Positions 16,018-24,614 are shown, counted from the first letter of the stretch. The stretch: 64,000 nt of DNA from Streptomyces zhaozhouensis (GCF_900230195.1 NZ_OCNE01000003.1:1-64000); one strand, 5' to 3'. Program-made: numbers and translations. The notes: generated by a model not told the origin, from the sequence alone.

Positions 16018-16862
16018 AGCCGGGCCGCGTGGATGCCGGTGGTGAGGATGGCGCGGGCGCCCAGCTCGTACAGCTCGTCCATCACCCGCTGCGCGTCCTG
16101 CACCGGCACCATGGAACGGACGGCGGCCCAGCCCCGGTCGTGCAACGGCGAGACGGTCGGGGATTCGAGCCCCGGAGTCAGGGCCACCGCCTTCTCGACC
16201 AGCTCGGCGCGGATGTCGTAGTCCATCATCACGTAGCGGCGGGCGACCAGCACGCCCTGGAGCCGGCGCAGGAACTGCTGGACCCTGGCCTCCTCCTCGG
16301 TGTCGCCCCGGCGGCGGATGACCACCGACTCGGACTCCAGGATGGGGTCGCCGATGATGGCCAGCCCGGCGTTGCGCAGCGTGGTGCCGGTCTCGACGAC
16401 ATCGGCGATCACCTCGGCGACGCCCAGCTGGATGGCGGTCTCCACCGCCCCGTCCAGGTGCACCACGGACGCGTCGACGCCGTGCTCGGCGAGGTGCGCG
16501 CTGACCACCCCGGCGAACGAGGTGGCCACGGTCAGCCCCTCGAACTCCCGGACGTCGGCGACCGTGCCGGGGGTGGTGGCGTAGCGGAGGGTGGAGGAGG
16601 CGAAGCCCAGCCGCATGATCTCCTCGGCCTGGGCCCGCGAGTCGAGCAGCAGGTCACGGCCGGTGATCCCGAGGTCGAGCCGCCCGAGGCCGACGTAGAC
16701 GGCGATGTCGCGGGGACGCAGATAGAAGAACTCGACCTGGTTCTCCGCGTCGAGCAGCACCAGCTCCTTGCGGTCCTTGCGCTGGCGGTAGCCGGCCTCA
16801 TGGAGCATGGCCGCCGCAGGCTCGGCGAGGGAACCCTTGTTGGGAACGGCGATGCGCAGCAT
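16014..16862 (-). CDS. hisG: ATP phosphoribosyltransferase
   Basis: HisG joins ATP to PRPP in the first committed step of histidine synthesis. The 282-residue protein is the long form, with the catalytic domain (residues 1-200: RIAVPNKGSL, GLGRLDLGITGRDLL, and the PRPP loop ETGTTLRNAGL) followed by a C-terminal HisG_C regulatory domain (about 210-282), the part that senses histidine. It starts at ATG 16862 after GAAGGAAAG, lies 110 bp after hisE and overlaps the PH-protein gene by 4 bp. It belongs to the operon led by ribE. Confidence 0.97.
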   Translation of the reverse strand: MLRIAVPNKGSLAEPAAAMLHEAGYRQRKDRKELVLLDAENQVEFFYLRPRDIAVYVGLGRLDLGITGRDLLLDSRAQAEEIMRLGFASSTLRYATTPGTVADVREFEGLTVATSFAGVVSAHLAEHGVDASVVHLDGAVETAIQLGVAEVIADVVETGTTLRNAGLAIIGDPILESESVVIRRRGDTEEEARVQQFLRRLQGVLVARRYVMMDYDIRAELVEKAVALTPGLESPTVSPLHDRGWAAVRSMVPVQDAQRVMDELYELGARAILTTGIHAARL

Positions 16863-16972
16863 GGGTGAGCTTTCCTTCACGGGGCGAGGGAACGAGGGGG
16901 AGCGGGACGGAACGGGACGAGGCGTCGTGCGGCGGAGGGAACGGGTGCGGCGGTCGGTCGCGGAGCGGTCGG

Positions 16973-17245
16973 TCACAGATGGGCGTAGACGTCCGAGAGG
17001 CTGAGGCCCCGGGCCAGCATCATCACCTGGAGGTGGTAGAGGAGCTGCGAGATCTCCTCGGCGGTGCGCTCGGCGCTCTCGTGCTCGGCGGCCATCCACA
17101 CCTCGGCCGCCTCCTCGACGACCTTCTTGCCGATGGTATGGACCCCGGCCCCGACCAGCTCGGCGGTGCGGGAACTGGTCGGGTCGCCGGTGGCGGCCTT
17201 CTGCTGAAGCTCAGCGAAGAGCTCGTCGAAAGTCTTGTTGGCCAT
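16973..17245 (-). CDS. hisE: Phosphoribosyl-ATP pyrophosphatase
   Basis: HisE cleaves PR-ATP to PR-AMP and pyrophosphate, the second step of histidine synthesis. The 90-residue protein is a complete all-alpha MazG-like pyrophosphatase. It carries the metal-binding helix [18 protein letters not shown], and the [16 protein letters not shown] helix follows. It is separate from HisI, as usual in actinobacteria. It begins at ATG 17245, 13 bp after ribH, and precedes hisG in the same transcript. Confidence 0.96.
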   Translation of the reverse strand: MANKTFDELFAELQQKAATGDPTSSRTAELVGAGVHTIGKKVVEEAAEVWMAAEHESAERTAEEISQLLYHLQVMMLARGLSLSDVYAHL

Positions 17246-17258
17246 GGTGACCCTCAGC

Positions 17259-17765
17259 CTACGGCGTCGGCGGCACCGGCCAGCGTCCGGGTTCCGCGGC
17301 GGCCCGGAGCACGGCCGCCGTGGCGACGGCGGCGGAGACCGCCTCGTGGCCCTTGTCCTCCGACGAGCCCTCAAGGCCGGCGCGGTCCAGGGCCTGGGCC
17401 TCGGTGTCACAGGTGAGCACCCCGAAGCCGACGGGGACCCCGGTGTCCACGCTGACCCGGGTCAGCCCCTGGGTCACCCCCTGGCAGACGTAGTCGAAGT
17501 GCGGGGTGCCGCCCCGGATGACCACCCCGAGCGCGACGACGGCGTCCGCTCCCTGACGTGCCAACACGCCGGCAGCGACGGGAAGTTCGAAACTGCCGGG
17601 GACCCGGACCACGGTCGGGGCCGCCACCCCGAACTCCGCCAGGGCGCGCTCGGCGCCGGCCAGCAGTCCTTCCATCACCGTCCGGTGCCACTGGGCGGCT
17701 ACCACCGCGACCCGCAGGTCGGTGGCGTCGGAGATGGTCACCTCGGGGGCGCCAGTACCGCTCAC
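17259..17765 (-). CDS. ribH: 6,7-dimethyl-8-ribityllumazine synthase
   Basis: RibH condenses ribulose-butanone phosphate and the ribitylaminouracil to lumazine, which riboflavin synthase then converts. The 168-residue protein has the typical icosahedral-lumazine-synthase motifs: [40 protein letters not shown] with catalytic His, and [23 protein letters not shown] precedes the GTG start. Part of the FMN-riboswitch operon, between ribBA and hisE. A small open frame upstream overlaps its start. Confidence 0.96.
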   Translation of the reverse strand: MSGTGAPEVTISDATDLRVAVVAAQWHRTVMEGLLAGAERALAEFGVAAPTVVRVPGSFELPVAAGVLARQGADAVVALGVVIRGGTPHFDYVCQGVTQGLTRVSVDTGVPVGFGVLTCDTEAQALDRAGLEGSSEDKGHEAVSAAVATAAVLRAAAEPGRWPVPPTP

Positions 17766-17905
17766 GACTCACTCCTCTTGCTGTTCTTCTCGCTCGTGTC
17801 GCTGATGCTGCTCACTTGCCTCGCGGAACGCGGCGGGCCCACGGGAACGCTTCGACAACCACCATGAAGCGCCGTGTACCGCCACGCACCGCCACATACG
17901 GCCAT
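17762..17905 (-). CDS. Possible small ORF coupled to ribH (uncertain)
   Basis: An open frame of 47 codons (ATG 17905) ends with its TGA overlapping the ribH GTG as GTGA. It fills part of the unusually long 259-bp gap between ribBA and ribH. The peptide ends [16 protein letters not shown], a low-GC-use polar tail. An internal GTG would give a 17-residue peptide. The ATG lacks a clear ribosome-binding site, and the N-terminal composition is Cys/Trp/Gly rich, so it may not be translated. If it is, coupling to ribH would be its role. Confidence 0.25.
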   Translation of the reverse strand: MAVCGGAWRYTALHGGCRSVPVGPPRSARQVSSISDTSEKNSKRSES

Positions 17906-18024
17906 ATGCCGCCGCACAACCGGGACGTCCCTCGGGACCACGCGCTCCCCCGCCGGCCGCCGGTCGACTCGGACCTCCCCGGCGCGCGAAAGCGCCGTCG
18001 CCGGGCCGGCCGGGCGGGCCCCCG

Positions 18025-19347
18025 CTACTGGGTGGCGCAGGCCGAGACCGGCGCCGGGTCGAGCCAGGGCAGGTCGTGCCCCATCCGGTCTCGCTTGGTA
18101 CGCAGGTACCGCAGGTTGTGCTCCCCCGGCGAGACGGGCAGCGGCAGCCTGGCCTTCACCCGCAGGCCGTGGCGGGTCAACGCCTCGGCCTTGTCGGGGT
18201 TGTTGGTCATCAGACGCAGCGAGCGCACCCCGAGGTCGGCGAGGATGCGGGCGCCCACCGCGTAGTCGCGCGCGTCGGCCGGCAGCCCCAGCTCCAGGTT
18301 GGCGTCGAGGGTGTCCCTGCCGTGCTCCTGCAACTCGTAGGCGCGCAGCTTGGAGAGCAGTCCGATGCCGCGTCCCTCGTGGCCGCGCAGGTAGAGCAGC
18401 ACGCCGCGCCCCTCCTCCGTGAGGCGCTCCATCGAGGCGGTGAGCTGCGGCCCGCAGTCGCAGCGTTGGGATCCGAAGATGTCGCCGGTGAGGCACTCCG
18501 AATGGACGCGCACCAGGACGTCCTCGCCGTCGCCGAGGTCGCCGGCGACCAGCGCGAGGTGCTCCACGCCGTCGGCCGCCGCGCGGTAGCCGTGGGCGCG
18601 GAAGGCGCCGTGCGCGGTGGGCAGCGAGGTGACCGCCTCGCGGCGCACCTCGGGGGCGTGCGGCGGCTGCCCGCCCTCCGCCTCCCTCCGCGCCCGGTGG
18701 GCGACCAGGTCGGCGATGGAGATCAGGGACAGCCCGTGCCGGCGGGCGAAGGACCGCAGCTGCGGCAGCCGCAGCATGGTGCCGTCCTCGCCGGCGATCT
18801 CGACCACCACGGCGGCCGGCCGCAGCCCGGCCAGGACGGCGAGGTCGACGCCGGCCTCGGTGTGGCCGGGGCGGACCAGCACCCCGCCCTCGCGGGCGCG
18901 CAGCGGGAAGACGTGGCCCGGCCTGGCGAAGTCGGCGGCGGCCGCCCGGGGGTCGGCGAGCAGTCGGATGGTGGCGGCCCGGTCGGCGGCGGAGATGCCG
19001 GTGGTGACCCCGTGCTCGGGGCCGGCGTCGACCGAGACGGCGAACGCGGTCGCCATGGACTCGGTGTTCTTCTCCACCATCTGCGGCAGTTCGAGCCGGT
19101 CCAGCTCGTCGGCGACCATCGGCACGCAGATCAGTCCCCGGCACTCGTTCATCATGAACGCGATCACCTCGGGGGTGACCAGCTCGGCGGCCATCACCAG
19201 GTCGCCCTCGTTCTCCCGGTCGGCGTCGTCGACGACGACCACCGGGCGGCCGAGCGCCATGTCGGCGACGGCGCGCTCGACCGGGTCGAGGGGGGCGGTG
19301 TCGTCGTGGGGGCCGAGGACGGGCTCGGCCGGCTGGGTGACGGTCAT
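18025..19347 (-). CDS. ribBA: Bifunctional 3,4-DHBP synthase / GTP cyclohydrolase II
   Basis: The 440-residue fusion supplies both starting branches of riboflavin synthesis. The N-terminal half (about 25-220) is dihydroxybutanone-phosphate synthase: [42 protein letters not shown] and [12 protein letters not shown]. The C-terminal half (about 225-440) is GTP cyclohydrolase II: zinc cysteines in [18 protein letters not shown] and the [17 protein letters not shown] motif. ATG overlaps the ribM stop as ATGA. Both domains look complete, as in other actinobacteria. Confidence 0.96.
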   Translation of the reverse strand: MTVTQPAEPVLGPHDDTAPLDPVERAVADMALGRPVVVVDDADRENEGDLVMAAELVTPEVIAFMMNECRGLICVPMVADELDRLELPQMVEKNTESMATAFAVSVDAGPEHGVTTGISAADRAATIRLLADPRAAAADFARPGHVFPLRAREGGVLVRPGHTEAGVDLAVLAGLRPAAVVVEIAGEDGTMLRLPQLRSFARRHGLSLISIADLVAHRARREAEGGQPPHAPEVRREAVTSLPTAHGAFRAHGYRAAADGVEHLALVAGDLGDGEDVLVRVHSECLTGDIFGSQRCDCGPQLTASMERLTEEGRGVLLYLRGHEGRGIGLLSKLRAYELQEHGRDTLDANLELGLPADARDYAVGARILADLGVRSLRLMTNNPDKAEALTRHGLRVKARLPLPVSPGEHNLRYLRTKRDRMGHDLPWLDPAPVSACATQ

Positions 19348-20009
19348 GCCGGGGCTCCTTCCAGACGTTCCGCCGAGGACGCGGACGCGCGGCGCGCGGC
19401 GGAGCGCAGCCACCAGTCCCGCATCCCCCACAGCACGAGGAACAGGTAGACGACGTAGACAAGGCCGGAGAACGGCAGCCCGCTGCTGAACGCGAGGGGG
19501 ACGCCGACGAGGTCGACCAGCAGCCAGGCGATCCAGAACTCCACCAGCCCCCTGGCCTGGGCGACCATCGCGACCAGGGTGCCGACGAAGATGTAGGCGT
19601 CGGGCCACGGGTTCCAGGAGAGGGCGGGGAACGCGGTGAAGAGCGAGCCGACCAGCAGGGTGCCGACGACCGCGCCGGCCGCCAGCGCGGCGCGCTCGCG
19701 CCAGCTGGCGAAGCGGACCTCGATCTGGCCGTCGCCGCTGCCCTGCCGGCCGACGGACCACTGACGCCAGCCCCACACCGCGACGGTGATCACCAGCAGC
19801 TGCTTGCCGACGCCGCCGCCGAGGTCGGCCGCGCCGTAGGCGGCGACCAGGATCAGCCCGGAGAGAAGTTGGACGGGCCAGGTGAGAAGGGAACGCCGCC
19901 AGCCGAGGGCCAGCGCGGCCAGCCCGGCCAGGTTGCCGACCATGTCCGACCACATCACCTGCTGGCCGAAGACCTCGAACGCGGTGGCATTCAACTGGTC
20001 AACGCTCAC
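19344..20009 (-). CDS. ribM: Riboflavin transporter RibM (PnuX/PnuC family)
   Basis: The 221-residue integral membrane protein of the PnuC family has about six to seven hydrophobic segments: [43 protein letters not shown], a helix after [21 protein letters not shown] and [12 protein letters not shown]. In streptomycetes a PnuC paralogue inside the rib operon is the facilitator RibM for riboflavin uptake (known from S. davawensis), rather than a nicotinamide riboside carrier; I use that context. It starts at GTG 20009, overlapping the ribE stop by 4 bp, and overlaps ribBA by 4 bp. Confidence 0.88.
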   Translation of the reverse strand: MSVDQLNATAFEVFGQQVMWSDMVGNLAGLAALALGWRRSLLTWPVQLLSGLILVAAYGAADLGGGVGKQLLVITVAVWGWRQWSVGRQGSGDGQIEVRFASWRERAALAAGAVVGTLLVGSLFTAFPALSWNPWPDAYIFVGTLVAMVAQARGLVEFWIAWLLVDLVGVPLAFSSGLPFSGLVYVVYLFLVLWGMRDWWLRSAARRASASSAERLEGAPA

Positions 20010-20743
20010 CGGACGTCCACTCCCCGGGGCACGGCCGCGTCGTCCTGACCGGTGGAGACCTGACCAGTGACAGCCTGACCACCGACCACTTGACCAGTGA
20101 CAGCCTGACCACCAGCCACTTGACCACCGACCACCTGACCCGCAGCGACCTGACCACCGTGGGCAAGCAGCCTTTCCACGTGCTTGGCCAGCAGGTCGAC
20201 CTCCAGGTTGACCAGATCACCCGGGCGGCGGCGGCCCAACGTGGTCAGGTCGAGGGTGGTGGGGATCAGCCCGACGGCGAACCGGTCGGGGCCCGCCTCC
20301 ACGACCGTGAGACTGACACCGTCGACGGTGATCGAGCCCTTCTCCACCACGTAGCGCGCCAGGCGGGGGGGCAGCGTGAAGGTGACGGCCTCCCAGCGTT
20401 CGCCCGGCTCCCTGGTCAGCACCTCGGCGGTGCCGTCCACGTGCCCCTGCACGAGATGGCCGCCCAGCCGGCCGCCGAGCGCCATCGGGCGCTCCAGGTT
20501 GACCACGTCGCCCGGGGCGAGCGCGGCGAGGTTGGAGCGGTCCAGCGTCTCCGCCATCACGTCGGCGGTGAATCCCGCGTCGTCCAGCTCCACCACGGTC
20601 AGGCAGACGCCGTTGACCGCGATCGAGGAGCCGTGCGCGGCGTCCTCGACGACCGTGGTGGCGCGCAGCCGCAGCCGCGCCGAGTCGCCCAGCCGCTCGA
20701 CGGCGACGACCTCGCCCAGCTCTTCGACGATTCCGGTGAACAT
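20006..20743 (-). CDS. ribE: Riboflavin synthase, alpha chain, with repetitive C-terminal tail
   Basis: The enzyme disproportionates two lumazines to riboflavin. The 245-residue protein has the start motif MFTGIVEELG, two similar lumazine-binding barrels (about 1-95 and 96-190), and paired VNGVCLTVVE and VDGVSLTVVE, ending with the trimerising helix LLAKHVERLL. Usual length is about 200 residues; this one has an extra 40-residue tail, pentapeptides like VVGGQ and AVTGQ, encoded by the 15-bp repeat at 20045-20164. It is the first gene of the riboswitch operon. Confidence 0.96.
   Translation of the reverse strand: MFTGIVEELGEVVAVERLGDSARLRLRATTVVEDAAHGSSIAVNGVCLTVVELDDAGFTADVMAETLDRSNLAALAPGDVVNLERPMALGGRLGGHLVQGHVDGTAEVLTREPGERWEAVTFTLPPRLARYVVEKGSITVDGVSLTVVEAGPDRFAVGLIPTTLDLTTLGRRRPGDLVNLEVDLLAKHVERLLAHGGQVAAGQVVGGQVAGGQAVTGQVVGGQAVTGQVSTGQDDAAVPRGVDVR
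20045..20164. repeat. In-frame 15-bp coding minisatellite in ribE
   Basis: Eight 15-bp units, most starting ctgacc or ttgacc (units such as ctgaccagtgacagc, ctgaccaccgaccac), run head-to-tail. They encode eight pentapeptides containing Gly-Gln-Val in the riboflavin synthase tail. The period is a multiple of three, so copy-number change would not break the frame. Units at alternate positions match each other best, which points to duplication of a 30-bp block. Confidence 0.88.
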
Positions 20744-21088
20744 CTACGACTCCTCGGTGCTGCGACGGACGGCGTGCGGCGCGGCGCGGCCACTCCCCCG
20801 CGCCGGGGACGAGGACCGCCGGCAGGGGCAACACCGGGAGGAGAACGCTGATTCCGCGCCGTTCCGGGGTCGCCGGACGGAGCTCGGAACGGCACGGCTG
20901 GGGCGCCGAGGGGGCGCGGATGAGAGGGCCACCGGGTCTCCTGCCTCGTCGGGCACGACTCCGGGGCGTCCTGAGGAAGCTCAGGACCGTCGGAACGACG
21001 TGAACACGCCACCGCACACCCGCACGCGCGGGCCACCCGCGAGGGCGACCCGACGACGAGGCGGGACGGCGCTTCCGCCGTGTCCGCC
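20744..21088 (-). other. Leader between the FMN riboswitch and ribE
   Basis: The 345-bp transcribed leader has no convincing gene. It holds the hairpin at 20968-20987 and other GC-rich inverted repeats and ends with GAGGAG 8 bp before the ribE ATG. The length is unusual for a riboswitch expression platform, so an independent promoter or extra regulatory element is possible. Confidence 0.5.
20968..20987 (-). promoter_or_regulatory. Perfect hairpin in the ribE leader
   Basis: The 8-bp arms GTCCTGAG and CTCAGGAC enclose a four-base loop; on the minus-strand RNA the loop reads CUUC. No U run follows, so it is not a classical terminator. It may belong to the riboswitch expression platform or stabilise the leader. 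Confidence 0.45.
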
Positions 21089-21215
21089 GCGCACTGCCTC
21101 CCATCCGGACTTTCACCGTCGGTCCAGGAATCCCACCTGGTCAACCGGCCGCTGGCTGCGGACGGGTCGCGGACTATAACCGCCGGTTCGGACTTTCACC
21201 GACCCCGGAGTGCGC
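21089..21215 (-). ncRNA. FMN riboswitch (RFN element)
   Basis: The minus strand carries the conserved RFN core: a closing stem of GCGCACT and AGTGCGC, the GGTCGGTGAAAGTCCGAACC arm with its GGCGGT, a variable domain with GCGACCCG, and the 3' core GACGGTGAAAGTCCGGAT, followed by GGGAGG. It lies upstream of the ribE leader, so FMN binding should lower expression of ribE-ribM-ribBA-ribH. A 6-bp inverted repeat ACTGGT/ACCAGT at 21222-21240, just upstream, may overlap the promoter. Confidence 0.93.
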
Positions 21216-21350
21216 TACGTCACTGGTACTCCTGACCAGTCTGCCACGCCGTTCCGCCGGCCACGCGGCGCTGTGGCCCGCCTCACACGCGAGCCCCGCA
21301 CGGCGCCCCGGCGGGCGAGGCCGGTCATCGGGCGCGGGCCCTCCGCGGGC

Positions 21351-21391
21351 GGTGGCGCTCAGCGGTCGGTGGCGCTCAGCGGTCGGTGGCG
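21351..21391. repeat. 17-bp tandem repeat across the ROK stop codon
   Basis: The 17-bp unit ggtggcgctcagcggtc occurs twice, with a partial third copy. The second copy contains the stop codon of the ROK gene (21376-21378). It resembles the repeats found at the ends of the MmyB and MerR genes. Confidence 0.8.
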
Positions 21392-22587
21392 AAGAGCTCG
21401 GCGCGGGCCGCGTCCAGGGCGGTGACCAGGGCACCGCCCAGCACCGGGTTGCCATCGACCGCGGTGGCCCGCACCTCGGTGTCGAGCGGCGACAGCTCGC
21501 GCAGCCGGGTGCCCACCCGCGCGGCCAGCACCCGGCCGCCGGCACGGCCCACCTCGCCGCCGAGCACCACGCAACCCGGGTCGAGGACCGCCGTCGCCGA
21601 GGCCGCGCCCAGCGCGACGCGGCCGGCCAGCTCGTCCAGGAAGGCGCCGGCCGACCCGTCCGGCCGGGCCGCCGCCCCGGCGACCAGCCGCTCGGCGGTC
21701 GCCCCCGCCGCGTCCTCGTCGCCCGACCCGTGCAGCCCGTGGCGCGCGGCCAGCGCGCGCACGGCCGCGCCCGAGACCAGGCTGTGCAGTCCGCCGTCGC
21801 AGTCCACGGCCGAGGGCAGCCGCCCGGTACCGGGCACCGGCAGGAACCCCAGCTCCCCCGCTCCCCCGGAGGCGCCCCGGCGCAACGCGCCGTCCAGCAC
21901 CACGGCGGCCCCGACGCCGACGCCGAGCCACAGCAGCACGAAGGTGTCCCGGTCGCGGACGGAGCCGAGGCGGTGCTCCGCGATGCCCGCCAGGTTGACC
22001 TCGTTCTCCAGCAGCACCGGGGCGCCGACGGTCTCACGCAGCGCCGTCACCAGCTCCCGGTGCCAGGCGGGCAGCGCGTCGGAGACGCGCAGGGCGCCGG
22101 TGGCCGGGTCGGCGAGGCCGGGCGCGCCGAGGGCCACGGTGTGCAGTTCGGCGACGCCGGCCTCGGCGCCGGCCGCCCGCAGGGTGGCCAGCACGGCGGC
22201 GACCATGGGGTGCTGCCCCTCCCGGCGCCCGGTCGCGGCCACCAGCGGCACGGAACGGCTGGCGACGGTCGAGCCGGCGAGGTCGGCCAGCGCCAGGCTC
22301 ACGCCCTCCACCCGCACGTCGAGCGCCGCGACATGGGCGCGGCCGGCGACCAGGCCGTAGACGCGCGCGTTGGGCCCCCGTCGCTCGGCGCCGGTCTCCC
22401 CCACGACGTCGACCAGCCCGCCACGTCCGAGGCGGCCGAGCAGCTCGGCGACGCTGGGGCGGGAGAGCCCGGTCAGCTCGCGCAGCCGGGCGGCGGTCAA
22501 CGGCCCGTGCTCGGTGAGGAGTTCGAGCGCGATCCGGTCGTTGATCGCCCGGGCCGTCTGGGGGGTGGCGGTGCGCACGTTGCTCAT
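21376..22587 (-). CDS. ROK-family transcriptional regulator
   Basis: The 403-residue protein combines an N-terminal winged helix (about 15-75, LRELTGLSRPSVAELLGRLG) with a ROK sugar-kinase-like domain (about 80-395; DVRVEGVSLALADL, LGAPGLADPATG and VLLENEVNLAGIAEH). Its C-terminal half lacks the clear zinc-binding CGKxGC signature, so it may bind an effector without phosphorylating it. I chose ATG 22587; a GTG at 22605 is an alternative. It is divergent from an MFS transporter that it probably controls. Confidence 0.87.
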   Translation of the reverse strand: MSNVRTATPQTARAINDRIALELLTEHGPLTAARLRELTGLSRPSVAELLGRLGRGGLVDVVGETGAERRGPNARVYGLVAGRAHVAALDVRVEGVSLALADLAGSTVASRSVPLVAATGRREGQHPMVAAVLATLRAAGAEAGVAELHTVALGAPGLADPATGALRVSDALPAWHRELVTALRETVGAPVLLENEVNLAGIAEHRLGSVRDRDTFVLLWLGVGVGAAVVLDGALRRGASGGAGELGFLPVPGTGRLPSAVDCDGGLHSLVSGAAVRALAARHGLHGSGDEDAAGATAERLVAGAAARPDGSAGAFLDELAGRVALGAASATAVLDPGCVVLGGEVGRAGGRVLAARVGTRLRELSPLDTEVRATAVDGNPVLGGALVTALDAARAELFATDR

Positions 22588-22609
22588 GGTCGGGATTGTA
22601 TTCACTTTC

Positions 22610-22630
22610 TATTAGGCAACCTTCCTGATA
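22610..22630. promoter_or_regulatory. Candidate ROK operator
   Basis: The inverted repeat TATTAGG and CCTGATA (7-bp arms, one mismatch, 7-bp spacer) resembles ROK-family operators of the TTAGGAAA/TTTCCTAA type. It lies just upstream of the ROK gene, in the divergent gap facing the MFS gene. A CTTTC motif lies on each side. Confidence 0.6.
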
Positions 22631-22717
22631 CTTTCTGGGCGGTGCGCCGGCACCCACGCCCCCACTCCCCGCACCACGCCCCCTCCGCTCGCGGCCCCCC
22701 AGGGAAGTGTCACTCAC

Positions 22718-23977
22718 ATGCCTCAACCTCCCTCCCCCGACGTGCCGTTGAACGTCGACGCCACCCGCGTGCGCCGGGCCAGGATCGCCGTCGGCGTCGT
22801 CTTCCTGCTGCACGGCGCGGCGGCCGGCGGCTTCGTCACCCGCATCCCCTGGCTCCAGGACCGGCTCGACCTCAGCACCGCCACGCTGGGCCTGGCCCTG
22901 GCGTTCCCCGCGCTCGGCGCCTCGGTGGCGATGCCGCTGGCCAGCCGGGTGATCCACCGCCACGGCGCCCGCGCGGCGGTGCGCGGGCTGCTGGGGCTGT
23001 GGGTGCTGGCCTCGATGCTGCCGGTGATGGCGCCGAACCTGCCGACCCTGTGCGCGCTGCTCTTCCTCTTCGGCGCGACCTCCGGCATGGCGGACGTGGC
23101 GATGAACGCCCAGGGCGTGGAGGTGGAGGAACGTTACGGCCGCTCCATCATGTCCGGTCTGCACGGGCTGTGGAGCGTCGGCACGCTCAGCGGCTCGGCG
23201 CTGGGCGTGGGCGCGGTCGCGCTCGACCTGGACGCGCGGATCCATCTGCCGCTGGCCTCCGGCCTGTTGCTGCTGGCCGTGGTGCCGGCCTGCCGGTGGG
23301 TGATCGACGTGCGGCCGAGCGGCGACGAGGCCGCGCCGCCCCGGTTCGCGCTGCCGCCGCGCTCCGCGCTGCTGATCGGCGCGGTCGGCATCTGCGCGGT
23401 GCTGGCCGAGGGCGGCAGCATGGACTGGTCGGGCGTCTATCTGCGGGATCTGACCGGCGCCTCGGAGACGGTGGCCGCCGCCAGCTACACGGCGTTCTCC
23501 GCGACGATGGCGTTCGCCAGGCTGCTGGGGGACGCGGTGGTGCGCCGGATGGGACCGGTGCGCACGGTGCGCTGCGGCGGGGGGATCGCCACGCTGGGCG
23601 GGGTGCTGGTGGTGACGGCGACCGTTCCCGCGCAGGGCGTGGCGGGGTTCGCGCTGATCGGGGTGGGGATCGCGGTGGTGGTGCCGCTGGCGTTCGCCGC
23701 GGCGGGGCACAGCGGCCCGAACCCCAGCCGGGCCATCGCCGGCGTCGCCACCATCACCTACACGGCGAGCCTGATCGCGCCGACGCTGATCGGCGCGGTC
23801 GGCGAGCTGCTGTCGCTGCGCGCCTCGTTCGGGGTGGTCACGGTCGCCACCGCGCTGCTGGTGGCCGGCGCGGGCGTGCTGGGGCGCGGCGGGCGCTCGC
23901 ACGCGCCGGTGGCCTCGGCGCCGGGCGTCGACCCGGCGGCGCTGCCGGCGCCGCGCCCCGAGGGCCGGCGGGAGTGA
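22718..23977 (+). CDS. MFS transporter, YbjJ-like
   Basis: The 419-residue integral membrane protein has about twelve predicted helices. It has the shape of YbjJ-like major facilitator proteins: a starting HGAAAGGFVTRIPWLQDRL motif, an RHGARAAVRGLLGL loop between helices 2 and 3, and MADVAMNAQGVEVEERYGRS, which is typical of the family. The substrate is not known; a sugar or sugar acid is plausible because of the divergent ROK regulator. The two ends are cytoplasmic and Pro-rich. It converges on the phospholipase gene, 31 bp apart. Confidence 0.85.
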   Translation: MPQPPSPDVPLNVDATRVRRARIAVGVVFLLHGAAAGGFVTRIPWLQDRLDLSTATLGLALAFPALGASVAMPLASRVIHRHGARAAVRGLLGLWVLASMLPVMAPNLPTLCALLFLFGATSGMADVAMNAQGVEVEERYGRSIMSGLHGLWSVGTLSGSALGVGAVALDLDARIHLPLASGLLLLAVVPACRWVIDVRPSGDEAAPPRFALPPRSALLIGAVGICAVLAEGGSMDWSGVYLRDLTGASETVAAASYTAFSATMAFARLLGDAVVRRMGPVRTVRCGGGIATLGGVLVVTATVPAQGVAGFALIGVGIAVVVPLAFAAAGHSGPNPSRAIAGVATITYTASLIAPTLIGAVGELLSLRASFGVVTVATALLVAGAGVLGRGGRSHAPVASAPGVDPAALPAPRPEGRRE

Positions 23978-24008
23978 ACCCCTCGCCCCTCGGGGTGCGT
24001 TCCCCGGC

Positions 24009-24467
24009 TCAGCCGAGCAGCTTCACGGCCTGGTAGTAGGTCCAGGCGGTGCCGTCGCACGCGGTGTGCTGGGCGCCGGAGTACCGGTCGCAGACCCGCA
24101 GCAGGTCCTGGTAGAAGGCGTTGTCCAGGCGCGCCTTGTTGGCGTCGAAGGTGCCCGCCGCCTTGTAGTTGCGGTAGCCGAAGTCATGCCGCGCACATGA
24201 CAAGCTGAAGGGGAAGCCGAAGGGGTTGTCGGGCGAGGAGGAACACAGGTCGGTGCTCCAGTCGAAGCCGTAGGAGGCCCAGGAGCCCTGGTTGTTGCGG
24301 GCCGACAGCCAGGCGTTGTAGCTGCTGGCGCTGGTCTGCGTCCAGCTGCTCAGCACCTGCGGCTTGTCGGCCGGGGCGGCGGCGGCCGGCGAGGCCGCGA
24401 CCGCGACCGCGCCCAGGCTGAGGGCGAGGGCGGAGAACAGGGTGGTGATCCGGTGACGCAGGCGCAT
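24009..24467 (-). CDS. Secreted prokaryotic phospholipase A2
   Basis: The 152-residue precursor has a Sec signal peptide ending in ASPAAAAPADK. The mature enzyme has the catalytic His-Asp pair in SCARHDFGYRNYK and matches the small Streptomyces violaceoruber-type PLA2s. Four cysteines (DLCSS, LSCARHD, RVCDRY, TACDG) form the two disulfides known in that family. It hydrolyses the sn-2 ester of phospholipids, with Ca2+. GGAGGAA precedes the ATG. A promoter with -35 TTGAGC and -10 TAGGTT is listed separately. Confidence 0.9.
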   Translation of the reverse strand: MRLRHRITTLFSALALSLGAVAVAASPAAAAPADKPQVLSSWTQTSASSYNAWLSARNNQGSWASYGFDWSTDLCSSSPDNPFGFPFSLSCARHDFGYRNYKAAGTFDANKARLDNAFYQDLLRVCDRYSGAQHTACDGTAWTYYQAVKLLG

Positions 24468-24532
24468 GGGCGCATTCCTCCCAGTAACACGCGGCCCGCC
24501 CCTCGTTGGGCGGACCGGCACTTCGGGAGCAG

Positions 24533-24561
24533 AACCTATGCACCCCGACAGGAATGCTCAA
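24533..24561 (-). promoter_or_regulatory. Candidate promoter of the phospholipase gene
   Basis: On the minus strand TTGAGC (24556-24561) and TAGGTT (24533-24538) are separated by 17 bp. The distance to the ATG at 24467 is about 65 bp. This matches a vegetative promoter reasonably well. Confidence 0.5.
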
Positions 24562-24585
24562 CCCCTATCTACGCGCGGGGAATTG

Positions 24586-24614
24586 ACGGGTTGACCAACG
24601 GCGGGTCAACCCGT
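24586..24614 (-). terminator. Terminator after the methyltransferase gene
   Basis: A perfect 11-bp stem (ACGGGTTGACC and GGTCAACCCGT) encloses a 7-base loop. It lies 37 bp after the methyltransferase stop and just upstream of the phospholipase promoter. No U run is present, as is common in high-GC actinobacteria. Confidence 0.7.

Noticed and set aside
20045..20164. CRISPR-like array
   Set aside because: Units are contiguous, coding and 15 bp long with no spacers, so it is a minisatellite.
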